Of a DNA stretch of 64,000 nucleotides, positions 1-9,452 are shown piece after piece. The translations under genes were made by a program, and so were the position numbers. This DNA is from CAZGNZ01 sp964527215 (lineage in GTDB: Bacteria; Fidelibacterota; Marinisomatia; SCGC-AAA003-L08; JACNLC01): contig CAZGNZ010000003.1 of NCBI GenBank assembly GCA_964527215.1, forward strand, positions 1 to 64,000, read 5' to 3'. Each line of letters opens with the position of its first letter. Position 1 is the first letter of the stretch. The notes under the pieces are model-generated. The model was given only the letters and a program-made list of their open reading frames with translations. It searched no databases and was not told where the DNA came from.

Positions 1-316
1 CATCAATACATTTTCATCATCTCATCACGAAGTCTCATGAAATATCCGGACTATTTCCCTGCCCGGCACTCCAATCCCCACCACCCCAAAAAAATGCGTA
101 AGACAATGATTCCGCATCATTATCCGTTGATTCTTAATCAATATTTCCTGCTTGTAAGAAAACGTTACAGACCCGCATTATCTTGGCTGATTTTGAAATT
201 TCACGTTATATTTGGTGTAATCACTTACCATACATAACCGACATATTGCATTAACGACACTGATTTTCCTCGATTGTTTCTTTGACCCAAACAACCCTAA
301 CCACAAGGAGCACGAG
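1..316. other. Intergenic region upstream of first giant gene
   Basis: There is no convincing gene here. A short open frame at 37-237 has no ribosome binding site, an unremarkable composition, and overlaps the promoter-like element at 183-214, so I leave it out. The useful content is that promoter and the Shine-Dalgarno AAGGAG at 305-310, just ahead of the ATG at 317. Confidence 0.6.
183..214 (+). promoter_or_regulatory. Bacteroidota-like promoter (TTGG-N20-TATATTTG)
   Basis: TTGG at 183-186 is followed after exactly 20 bases by TATATTTG at 207-214. This matches the known Bacteroidota -7 consensus TAnnTTTG with a TTG-type -33 element. The same exact arrangement recurs at 37827-37858 and 56031-56062. 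It would start transcription about 95 bases ahead of the ATG at 317. Confidence 0.6.
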
Positions 317-3300
317 ATGAAAGGGTTCTGTAAACTGATCATTGTTATATTCCTGGGAGTGGTTTACACTCAGGATGTTATTATTACTATCACCGAGGTT
401 ACCGAAACCACTGTTGAATTATATATGGAAAACTCTGCGAATGTGGGTGGTTTCCAGCTGATTATTGCCGATGAACCGGATGCCGTGACGGTCACGGGAG
501 CAGGCGGAGGACTGTCGACAGAATACGGTTTTATGTTGTCTACCAATGAATCAGGACTTGTTCTGGGTTTCAGTCTTACCGGTTCATATATCACGCCGGG
601 GGCCGGAGTGCTGGCTGTGGCAGATCTGGCCGCAACCGGAAATTTTGATTATGCCCAGCTGGATCTGCAGAATCTCATTTTCTCGGATAACTTCGGCAAT
701 GCCCTGGATGTGGAATATCAGCCGCCCCTGCCATTGGGCTACGCCGAATGGGGTACCCCGCCTGTGGAAGAAGTGATGCACCTCACCATATCTGACGGAA
801 TTGGTGAAGCCAATACATCGGTGACCCTGGAAGCATCTCTCGAGAACACCCTGGAAGTTGACGGTTTCCAGTTTGTTTTGTCAGACACACCGGATCTCAT
901 CTCACTGGTCAGCGCGGAAACCACGGAGCGAACCAGCGATTTTACCCTGTCCACAGAAGAAAACGGTCTTGTGTTGGGATTCTCCCTGACTGAAGGGGTG
1001 ATTGATCCCGGTGAAGGTCCCATTGCAGTGCTGACATTCGATGTGGGAATGGTCAATGGAATCGCGGATCTTGAATTTTCAGACATCATCATCACCGATG
1101 CACTCGGCAATGAGATTGAATCTACCAGCACCGGAGGCACATTTACCGTTACCGGCGGAATGGAACCGCCTCCGTCCGTCACCATCCTGGAGCCGGAAGA
1201 CGGCGCTCTGATTTACGGGCAGGAGATTGAAGTGTCGGTGCAAAGCACCAATTTGATTGATGATGATCACTATCACGCTTATATAGACAATACACTCCAG
1301 GGAATGTACTATACTGATTCGTTCACCCTCACCGGTGTGGAATACGGAATCCATGAGCTGAGGGTCACCGTGGCGGATGGAGACCACAATAACTACGAAA
1401 ACCCGGAAGCCGCGGACACACTGTCGTTCGAAAATGTCGAGCTGCCGCTGGAAGGCTACACGCTCTCCATTGGCAATGGTGTTGTGAACGTGGGGGAATC
1501 GGGTGATGTTGATATCTCCCTTTCCAATGAAGGAGTGGTCGGCGGATTCCAGCTGGCCGTCGTGGATTTTCCGGATTACGCGGATGTGATTTCTGTGGAT
1601 GTCACCGATCGAACTGAAAACTTTCAGGTGGCCTTTAACGAGCAGGAGGACGGTTCGGTATCCATCGTGGGTTTTGACCTGACCCTGGAGGGTGTTGCGC
1701 CGGGAAACGGTCCAATCTTAACCCTCAGCTATGTTTCCACCACCAATTGGCAGACTGACCTGGACCTGTATTTCGATATGGCATTTTCACTGATTTCAGA
1801 TCTTGTGGGTATCCCCCTTGAATTTGAATCGGAAAACGGAATTCTGACCCTGAATGGTGATCCTCATCCCGGCGTGCTTCCGCCGGAAAATCTCTCCGCC
1901 GTCGGCGGGTGGCAAACCGTCAGCCTGTCATGGGACCACCCAGAACCCTGGGATGTCACCGGCTACTACATCCTGCGTGACGGTATAAATGTCGGTGAAT
2001 CCAATATAACCAATTATACTGACTCCGGGCTGGATACGGGGGTGGAATACTGCTACACGATCATGGCGTTCAATGATTTCATGACATCGGAAGAGTCGGA
2101 ACAGGTTTGTGCCACTACCAGCACCGAGTTTTCAGAACCGCCCCGGAATCTCAACGCAGCTGAAAATGGTCTGCAGATATTCCTGAACTGGCAGATGCCG
2201 CAGCAGCCTCATCCCCAGGTTCAGGGATTTGAAGTGTACCGCGACAACGTGATGCTGGATTTTGTCCAGGCACTGAATTATCTGGATGACAACGACCTTT
2301 GGTATCTGGAAACCTACTGTTACAATGTGACTGCGGTTTATAGTGAGGGGACATCCGGGTTTTCCAATACAGCCTGCGCAACCCCTCAGCTGGGAGCTCC
2401 GGACCAACTCAGTGCCAGAGGTGAGGGCGACCATATACATCTCAGCTGGGAAGCCCATCCCGACAACGCCCAGGATTCGTTTTACATCTACCGCGAAGGC
2501 ACACTGCTGGATGTAACAACCGACACGGAATATGATGATGCCGATACGGAACACGATGTGGAATACTGCTATACCGTCACTGCCTACTATGAAGGGATCG
2601 GGGAATCTCCCGCCACCGAGGATGCCTGCGGCATGTGGCGTCTCTGTCCGCCGTCGTACGTGGCGGCGGAACCGCACGTGGAATCCGTGAATCTGACCTG
2701 GGACGAGACCAGCTGCGGAGAAGAAGTTTATCTGCAGTATTCTGAGGGTCCGCTGAACAATGCCTTTTATTTCTATGATACGTATTGGAATGGCTATGCG
2801 CACGGCGTCCGTTTTGATGTGGGAACTGATTTTGATGTTCTGGCAGCATCCGTCTATATCCTGATCGAAGGTGATCTTTACTGGCCCTGGCCCAATGCCA
2901 CCCACGGTCCTGTCAGCATCCTGGTTTTTGATGACAACGGCGGTATCCCTGGAAACCTGTTGTTTGAAGATGAAGCGGTGGTGGATGAAACCGGCTATGC
3001 CACGGTTTATCCGAATCTGACAGGACTCAGCGGAGCATTTCATGTGGTCGGTACGCATCAAGAAAACTGGTCATTTGGCGGTGATCCCGAGGGATTCGGA
3101 CTGGACAACGGTGTGAATTATCCCCAGAATATGGTTACCTGCCAGGCAGGAAACTGGAGCGTGGGAGATGCACTTGGGTACGGCGGTGACTACATGATGG
3201 CCGCAATGGTAAATGCCTACGGACAGATTCAGCCCATGACGTATGCCGATCTGCCGGTCGATCCGGTTCTGGACGAAACCCTCTTTTCGGTGACTCCCGC

Positions 3301-6300
3301 TGATGAAGCCGTGTCTTCAGGGACAACACCGCATCCGGTCTATTTTCCCAATCCGGACCGGGAGCTGCTGGGGTATGATATCTACCGGGACGGGGAGCAT
3401 CAGATCACTGTGGATCCGGACGTATTTGATTTTCTCGATGATGATCTGGTGAACCTGACCGAATACTGCTATACCATGACTGCCAACTATACCGAGGGTG
3501 AATCCGAACCCACGGAACCGGTGTGTGCAATGCCGATTCCCGGTTATCCGCCGACCGCCCTGACCGCGACAGATATGGGCGGAACCATCTTCCTGGAATG
3601 GATGATGCCGGTGATGTTTGAAGATCCGCTGCTGGATTTCCAGGTGTACCGTGACGGTGAACTGCTGGGGGTTGCCACTGAGCCTGGTTATGAGGATCCC
3701 GACCCGGAACCAAGTATTGAATACTGCTACACCGTTACCGCCCGCTATGATACCGGTGAGTCCCTGCCCTCCAATGAAGCCTGCAGCATGTATCTTCTGA
3801 ATCCGCCGTTGGGCGTGCTGGCTGAGGGAGACAATGAGAACCTGGGCATCCAGGTGACCTGGTTTGTGGGTGGTGAACCGCCGGAAGGGGATACCATCGA
3901 TGATGCCATCATCGTGACCGGAGTGCCCTACGAAACCGAAGGCACTACAATCGGGCTGAACGATGACTATGATGAGGTCTGTCCCTATTCAGGCAGCACA
4001 TCCCCGGATGCAGTCTACATGTGGTTTGCTTTTCCGGGTGTATACAATATTGATATCTGCGACTCTGACTATGACACCAAACTTTACGTGTATAATGAAA
4101 ACCAGGTGAATCTGGGCTGCGTGGATGATTCCTGTTATTCACCCAATGGCGATTACTACCGTTCAAATCTGAATATCAGCATTCCCGATTCAGGCGTGTA
4201 TTACATCGTGATTGACGGCTATGGCGGCCAGTCCGGCAACTATCACCTCCTTATAGAAAACGGGGCACTGGAACCGGATGTATTTGAACCCCAGCCGCCT
4301 AAGGAGATATCTGACAATATCATAATGGAGGTGCATGAATTTTCCCGTGATCTTATCGGATACAATGTGTACCGGAACGAAGAACTGATTGCGGCAGTGG
4401 ATACGGAAACCACCCAGTACTTTGATGATACCGCCGCTCCGGGCATTGTTTACTGCTATACCGTAACCAGCCTTTATGATGAAGGAGAATCCCTGCCCGC
4501 CAATGACGCCTGTGCCCAATGGCTCCTGCCGTCGCCGTTCGGACTTACTGCCGGTGCGGTTGGCAGTGATATTGAAGTCAGCTGGAACGGAATCTTGTTT
4601 GACGGTCAATACCATTATGACCTGTACCGCGACAGCACCTATCTGGTGACCCTTGAACCGGAAACGCTAATGTATCTGGATGGGGAAGTGGAGCATGATG
4701 TCCTTTACTGCTATCACGTTCAGGCGGTATTTCCCGAGTATGAAACATTTACGGTCAGTAATGAGGACTGTGCCATGTGGATGCTGCTGCCGCCGGGATT
4801 CATCTTTGCCGAACCCGGCGATCAAACGGTCATGCTGCAGTGGACGCTGCCGGCTTCCGGACTTCCCTGCGCCGATGAAACCATCCAGCAGCTGCCCTAC
4901 AACTTTGTCGGATCGACGACCGGAATGGAGGACAGCTGGGATGTGGCAGGTGAGGACGGCCCGGATGCCGCCCACGGTCTGGTGGTGACAGAAACCATGA
5001 ATATCCGAATGACCACCTGCAGCGGAATTACCAATTTCAATACAATGCTTGAAATATTTACTGCAGACGGTGATTGTGTGGGGACCTCCACGGGCTATTA
5101 CAACAATAACGACGAACAATGTCCGTTTGGCCCGGGATTCTCCTCCCTTAACAATGTCACCCTGGAACCGGGTATATACTATGTGGTGGTGGATGGTGAT
5201 GCCGGCGATTTCGGCACATATCAGCTGCGGATACAGGAAATACCGGGTGCACTCGGTGACGATGACGGGGAGTGGGCCGATATCGATCCCGTTGAAGAAA
5301 CGGACACCGGCAGCAATGAAATGCTGCGGGACCTGACCGGATATACTATTTATCGCGATGGTGAAATTTTGGAATCGGTCGCACTGGATATTCTGAATTA
5401 CGAGGATACCGGACTGACCAACCTGCAGGAGTACTGCTACACCATTACGGCCGACTACGATGAGGGTTCTTCTCCTCAGTCACCGGAGGTCTGCGCGGTT
5501 CCCATTCCGGGCGAAGCACCTGTCAATCTGACGATCAGTCCCGGGGAAGACCATCTGCTACTGACCTGGGAGGGCGCACCGGATGCGCTGGAGTATGTTG
5601 TTTATCGGAACGGAACCGAAATTGACCGCACGACAAATACCGAGTATCAGGATAATGCCGAACCGGGAGTGGAACATTGCTATTGGATTACGGGGCAGTA
5701 CACCAACGGTGAATCCCTGCCGTCCAATACCGTCTGCGGACAATGGAACCTGGGAAGTGTGTATGCCTGGATTGAGAATCAGGGATGCGATTCAATTGAA
5801 CTGGCATGGACGCTGATGCCTCCCGGCGGACTTTGCGGGGATGAGGTGATAATGGGACTGCCGTTTGAAGGGACAGGCACCAACGTTGGAATGGGTAACG
5901 ACTGGGATGTTCAGGGCAGTGACGGCGCTGATTACGCCTACGGTATCACCCTCGCAGAGCAAACCCTGCTCAGAGTCACGCTCTGCACTCCCTTAACCAA
6001 TTTTGATACAAAACTGGAGATTTTCACTGCAAATGAAGACTGCCAGGGCCAGACCACGGGGTATTACAATGATGACTCGAACTGCCCGATAAACGGCCTG
6101 TATTCCACCATAAACAATGCGCTGCTGCAGCCGGGTGAATACTATATTGTCGTGGATGGATATGGCGGTCATACCGGTAATTTTGGAATATTTATTGAAG
6201 AAACGGAATTCATTCCAAACGACTGCAATGCGGAGGCACCGTATCCGCCGGATGACCCCTGCTACCTGTGGGTGATAGAAATAGATCCGTACTGCTGTGA

Positions 6301-8932
6301 CACTTCCTGGGATGACCTCTGTGAGGAAGAGTACTGGGAATGCATGCTCGACGGCGGGCAGCCGACAGCCGGCAGTGCAGAAGACATTTACCAACGTTTC
6401 CTTCCGGAAGCACTGGCTGCGGAATCTGCCAAGTCCGGGGTGATGATTCAGCCGGAAGACTGGAGTCATGCGCCGCCGGCCCGGAATCGGTCCCTGCTTG
6501 GATTTAATATTTCTCGGGACGGAATCCCATTGGCCAGTGTAGGACCGGACGACTTCAGTTTTACTGATACGGATTTAACCATGGGTGTCGAGTACTGCTA
6601 TGCGGTCATTGCGGAATTCGACGAAGGGTTGAGCAATCCGTCCGTTGAAGCCTGTGCCGAACCTTCCGGGGAATTTTATTGTATTCCTGAAAATTTCCAG
6701 CTGGAAATTACCGGCGGGCTGCCGTTCGCGGATCTGTCCTGGTCCATGCCGCCTGAATGCGGGGAAGATGGATTTCTGCTGTACCGCGATGATGAACTGA
6801 TTGCCGACCTTCCGGCGGGCACAACCAATTATCAGGATGCAGAGATGTTTTACGGCATCGAACACTGCTGGTATTTGCAGGCCACCTACGGCAATTGTGA
6901 GTCCTATCCCACCGAAATATTATGCGGCACCGTAATTGAGATTGAAAATTTCACATACCTCTCGATTGATGACGGAGTGATTGAACCGGATCAGGAAATT
7001 ACACTGGGGATCAATCTGAACAACCCCTTTGATGTGGCCGGATTCCAGTTTACCCTGACTCCCTATCCCCACTATGTGGATGTGACGGATGTTGCTGCCA
7101 CTCCCCGCCTGGACAACTTTTCCATCAACTGGAATACGATGCCTGACGGCAGTCTGATTGTGGTGGCTTTCAGTCTCACCGGTGATATCATTACAGTGGG
7201 AGAAGGAGCCATTCTTGAAGTGGATTTCACGACCACACCCGATTTTGCAATGGGTGACATCATTCTGGATTTCTCGGATTACTATTTCGGTGATATTAAC
7301 GGCAGTCCATTAATGTCCTATGCGCAGGACGGAGTCATTGTCGGTCTGCCCGGGCCGGTGACGACCCTGCACATGGATGATGTCCATATGACAATGGATC
7401 AATCCGGATGGATGGATATCAGTCTGAACAATCTGCAGGAGATTTCCGGATTCCAGTTCATGCTGGAAATGGATAATCCCATTGCCATGACGGATTCCAT
7501 AACGACCACTGCCCGGACAGAGGGCTGGATGCTGGGCTTCAATGACGGAATGATCGTGGGATTTACGCTGACGGGTGAACCCCTGCCTGTTGGTGATGGA
7601 CCGGTTGTGTCTGCGTTTGAAATTCCCATGGCAGAGGGTGAAGCCAATGTCTGTTTTAATGAAATTATTATATCCGATCCGGAAGGCAACCCCGTCACCG
7701 CCATGGGTGAATGCGCCGTCATGATAATCACGGAAGGGGGAGGTGAAGTCACACAGGAAGTGGTACTGCAGCCGTACATGAACAACCTGATTTCATTCAA
7801 TGCAGCCGGTGATGATATGTCTGTTGAATCCTTGTTTGGAGCAAATGTATTCGTGGCCTGGAATGATGACGGTCAGTATTATGTACCAACCTATTCCATT
7901 GATCAGATTGAAGAAGTCAGTGTCAGTGAGGGCTACACTGTTTTTCCGAACAGTGATTCCCCCGTCACGCTGTCAGTGACAGGGCAGGCAGCTGATCCCG
8001 GGACCGTCCTGGAAATCCAGCCGTTCATGAACAATCAGATTTCCTATATTCCTCAGGAACCCATGACAACACAGGAAGCGTTCGGGGCGTACGGGAATGA
8101 TATCCTGATTATCAAAAACGACCTCGGAGAATATTACGTACCTTCCCTGAGTGTTGAAACCCTGACCATGCTGGTTCCCGGCAAAGGATATGAAATATTT
8201 CTGGACCGGACCGAGGTCCTGAACTATGTGTATCCGGCAGCGGGACTGGCAAAAGGGCCGAATACGAATCTGTGGGAATCCCTGAAGGAAGCGGGGCAGC
8301 CGGTGGTGCATCAGGTAACACGAACGGGAATTTCCCATCCCATTATTATCACGGATATCAGCGGATTTGTTGAACCTGGCGATGAACTGCTGGCCTACGC
8401 CGGTGATTTGCTCGTGGGGGCAGTACGGATTGCCGATCTGACACAGCCGGTTGTTCTGTCAGCCTGGGCGGCATACCGGGAATTCGGTCTGGATCTTCCG
8501 GGTTATCATGCCGACTGCGATATTGAACTGCGGTTGTGGAGCATGCGTGAAAACCGCGAACTGCGGGTGGAAGCGGATCTGAATAATGACGTTTACGGTC
8601 TCAGCCCGCTGAGCTCTGGTTCCGCGGCAGTGCATCGGCTGGATGCCGTCCCGACGGAGTTTCTGCTTATGCAGAATTATCCCAATCCATTCAATCCCGT
8701 GACCCGAATCGACTTTGCCGTACCCAACCCGGGAACGGTCAGTCTGAAGATATATGATATCACCGGTCGTCTTGTAAAGACTCTGGCAAGTGAAAATCTT
8801 GGCGAAGGATATCATCAAGTTCTCTGGAACGGCACCGATGGCAGGGGCCGGCCGGTAGCTGCCGGGGTGTATATCTATACTTTGACCGGGGCCGGTTTCA
8901 GCGAGTCGCGCAAAATGGTACTGATGAAATAA
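317..8932 (+). CDS. Giant secreted cohesin-like/FN3 multidomain protein with T9SS sorting tail
   Basis: A 2871-residue secreted protein. Residues 1-18 form a signal peptide. Cohesin-like beta-sandwiches, recognised by the repeated pattern GFQ(L/F)..D.PD...TxRT...F..N...G.(V/I)GFsLTG..I..GeGP, lie near 18-135, 154-279, 379-515, 2212-2345 and 2350-2468. An Ig-like segment is near 285-375. Eleven fibronectin III repeats with a YCY-type cysteine and a second downstream cysteine fill 518-2125. They are interrupted by a jelly-roll-like domain (800-975) and three PPC-like domains (near 1188, 1517 and 1837). A paired MNN-motif domain (2477-2642) precedes the sorting tail (2779-2871; QNYPNPFNPVTRIDF, ending RKMVLMK). 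The tail is of the type used for T9SS export and anchoring in FCB bacteria. The start is fixed by AAGGAG at 305-310. There is no catalytic motif, so a scaffold or adhesion role is inferred. It is paralogous along its length to the next gene. Confidence 0.85.
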   Translation: MKGFCKLIIVIFLGVVYTQDVIITITEVTETTVELYMENSANVGGFQLIIADEPDAVTVTGAGGGLSTEYGFMLSTNESGLVLGFSLTGSYITPGAGVLAVADLAATGNFDYAQLDLQNLIFSDNFGNALDVEYQPPLPLGYAEWGTPPVEEVMHLTISDGIGEANTSVTLEASLENTLEVDGFQFVLSDTPDLISLVSAETTERTSDFTLSTEENGLVLGFSLTEGVIDPGEGPIAVLTFDVGMVNGIADLEFSDIIITDALGNEIESTSTGGTFTVTGGMEPPPSVTILEPEDGALIYGQEIEVSVQSTNLIDDDHYHAYIDNTLQGMYYTDSFTLTGVEYGIHELRVTVADGDHNNYENPEAADTLSFENVELPLEGYTLSIGNGVVNVGESGDVDISLSNEGVVGGFQLAVVDFPDYADVISVDVTDRTENFQVAFNEQEDGSVSIVGFDLTLEGVAPGNGPILTLSYVSTTNWQTDLDLYFDMAFSLISDLVGIPLEFESENGILTLNGDPHPGVLPPENLSAVGGWQTVSLSWDHPEPWDVTGYYILRDGINVGESNITNYTDSGLDTGVEYCYTIMAFNDFMTSEESEQVCATTSTEFSEPPRNLNAAENGLQIFLNWQMPQQPHPQVQGFEVYRDNVMLDFVQALNYLDDNDLWYLETYCYNVTAVYSEGTSGFSNTACATPQLGAPDQLSARGEGDHIHLSWEAHPDNAQDSFYIYREGTLLDVTTDTEYDDADTEHDVEYCYTVTAYYEGIGESPATEDACGMWRLCPPSYVAAEPHVESVNLTWDETSCGEEVYLQYSEGPLNNAFYFYDTYWNGYAHGVRFDVGTDFDVLAASVYILIEGDLYWPWPNATHGPVSILVFDDNGGIPGNLLFEDEAVVDETGYATVYPNLTGLSGAFHVVGTHQENWSFGGDPEGFGLDNGVNYPQNMVTCQAGNWSVGDALGYGGDYMMAAMVNAYGQIQPMTYADLPVDPVLDETLFSVTPADEAVSSGTTPHPVYFPNPDRELLGYDIYRDGEHQITVDPDVFDFLDDDLVNLTEYCYTMTANYTEGESEPTEPVCAMPIPGYPPTALTATDMGGTIFLEWMMPVMFEDPLLDFQVYRDGELLGVATEPGYEDPDPEPSIEYCYTVTARYDTGESLPSNEACSMYLLNPPLGVLAEGDNENLGIQVTWFVGGEPPEGDTIDDAIIVTGVPYETEGTTIGLNDDYDEVCPYSGSTSPDAVYMWFAFPGVYNIDICDSDYDTKLYVYNENQVNLGCVDDSCYSPNGDYYRSNLNISIPDSGVYYIVIDGYGGQSGNYHLLIENGALEPDVFEPQPPKEISDNIIMEVHEFSRDLIGYNVYRNEELIAAVDTETTQYFDDTAAPGIVYCYTVTSLYDEGESLPANDACAQWLLPSPFGLTAGAVGSDIEVSWNGILFDGQYHYDLYRDSTYLVTLEPETLMYLDGEVEHDVLYCYHVQAVFPEYETFTVSNEDCAMWMLLPPGFIFAEPGDQTVMLQWTLPASGLPCADETIQQLPYNFVGSTTGMEDSWDVAGEDGPDAAHGLVVTETMNIRMTTCSGITNFNTMLEIFTADGDCVGTSTGYYNNNDEQCPFGPGFSSLNNVTLEPGIYYVVVDGDAGDFGTYQLRIQEIPGALGDDDGEWADIDPVEETDTGSNEMLRDLTGYTIYRDGEILESVALDILNYEDTGLTNLQEYCYTITADYDEGSSPQSPEVCAVPIPGEAPVNLTISPGEDHLLLTWEGAPDALEYVVYRNGTEIDRTTNTEYQDNAEPGVEHCYWITGQYTNGESLPSNTVCGQWNLGSVYAWIENQGCDSIELAWTLMPPGGLCGDEVIMGLPFEGTGTNVGMGNDWDVQGSDGADYAYGITLAEQTLLRVTLCTPLTNFDTKLEIFTANEDCQGQTTGYYNDDSNCPINGLYSTINNALLQPGEYYIVVDGYGGHTGNFGIFIEETEFIPNDCNAEAPYPPDDPCYLWVIEIDPYCCDTSWDDLCEEEYWECMLDGGQPTAGSAEDIYQRFLPEALAAESAKSGVMIQPEDWSHAPPARNRSLLGFNISRDGIPLASVGPDDFSFTDTDLTMGVEYCYAVIAEFDEGLSNPSVEACAEPSGEFYCIPENFQLEITGGLPFADLSWSMPPECGEDGFLLYRDDELIADLPAGTTNYQDAEMFYGIEHCWYLQATYGNCESYPTEILCGTVIEIENFTYLSIDDGVIEPDQEITLGINLNNPFDVAGFQFTLTPYPHYVDVTDVAATPRLDNFSINWNTMPDGSLIVVAFSLTGDIITVGEGAILEVDFTTTPDFAMGDIILDFSDYYFGDINGSPLMSYAQDGVIVGLPGPVTTLHMDDVHMTMDQSGWMDISLNNLQEISGFQFMLEMDNPIAMTDSITTTARTEGWMLGFNDGMIVGFTLTGEPLPVGDGPVVSAFEIPMAEGEANVCFNEIIISDPEGNPVTAMGECAVMIITEGGGEVTQEVVLQPYMNNLISFNAAGDDMSVESLFGANVFVAWNDDGQYYVPTYSIDQIEEVSVSEGYTVFPNSDSPVTLSVTGQAADPGTVLEIQPFMNNQISYIPQEPMTTQEAFGAYGNDILIIKNDLGEYYVPSLSVETLTMLVPGKGYEIFLDRTEVLNYVYPAAGLAKGPNTNLWESLKEAGQPVVHQVTRTGISHPIIITDISGFVEPGDELLAYAGDLLVGAVRIADLTQPVVLSAWAAYREFGLDLPGYHADCDIELRLWSMRENRELRVEADLNNDVYGLSPLSSGSAAVHRLDAVPTEFLLMQNYPNPFNPVTRIDFAVPNPGTVSLKIYDITGRLVKTLASENLGEGYHQVLWNGTDGRGRPVAAGVYIYTLTGAGFSESRKMVLMK

Positions 8933-9452
8933 GCAGTTGAAATTAATATGCAGCCAGGGGGGCGGTGGGAATTCCGCCTTCCGGCTGTGTTTCAATGGTA
9001 CGATGATGAGACTGTCGAAGCTTTGGGATTTCATTCTGGTATATTAATCCGTTAAAATCAGACGATTAACAACTCACGTGGAGTAGAATCACATGAAGGG
9101 TGCCGGTGGAAATTTCTGGTGATGGAAATCAGACTTCACCGTGGTCGGTACAGGGACACGGAAGGGCGAGAAACCCGGCGCGGGCCAATTACAGTCCGGA
9201 ATGTAAAATCAGCTACCATGCTAATAGAAATTGAAGTAAATTTGAACACTTGCCGGGACATCCTTCATTCCCGAAACTCTCTGGATGAGATTAATTGAGT
9301 AATGCTGCGTTTGATGACTGAAGGTTGACCGGCAATTGTGTCCCGTAACTTTACTTTTTGACTGTCATAGCTTTGTTAAAATTCTTCCTCGAAAAGCTAG
9401 ATAACTTTGTAAACATAAGCACATAACCCGAAGTAACTAAAGGAGTACTCGC
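8933..9452. other. 520-base intergenic region between giant paralogues
   Basis: It holds the strong hairpin at 8951-8987 and the leader of the 4203-residue gene. TAACTTTG at 9402-9409 matches a Bacteroidota -7 element, but I see no TTG at the expected -33 spacing; the nearest TTTG is 26 bases upstream. AAGGAG near 9440 precedes the ATG at 9453. I found no gene and no riboswitch I could defend. Confidence 0.5.
8951..8987 (+). terminator. Hairpin terminator after first giant gene
   Basis: CAGCC at 8951-8955 pairs with GGCTG at 8983-8987. The stem continues through GGGGGGCGG against CCGCCTTCC with a single bulged A, giving about 14 pairs around an 8-base loop. The T-run after it is weak (TGTTTC), so this may terminate inefficiently or only stabilise the 3' end. 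It starts 18 bases after the stop codon. Confidence 0.5.

Noticed and set aside
37..237. Short open frame on + strand at the window start
   Set aside because: It has no ribosome binding site, an odd composition rich in His and Pro, and overlaps the promoter at 183-214.
2132..3061. 309-codon open frame on the minus strand inside the first giant gene
   Set aside because: It is a shadow of the biased codon use of the + strand gene, with no start signal and no recognisable domains. Many similar antisense frames occur across all the long genes.
9090..9190. Possible cobalamin riboswitch (GGTGCCGGTGG and AAGGGCGAGAAACCC strings)
   Set aside because: The conserved core and the CCCCCGC-type box are missing, and the downstream gene is not a cobalamin or transport gene.
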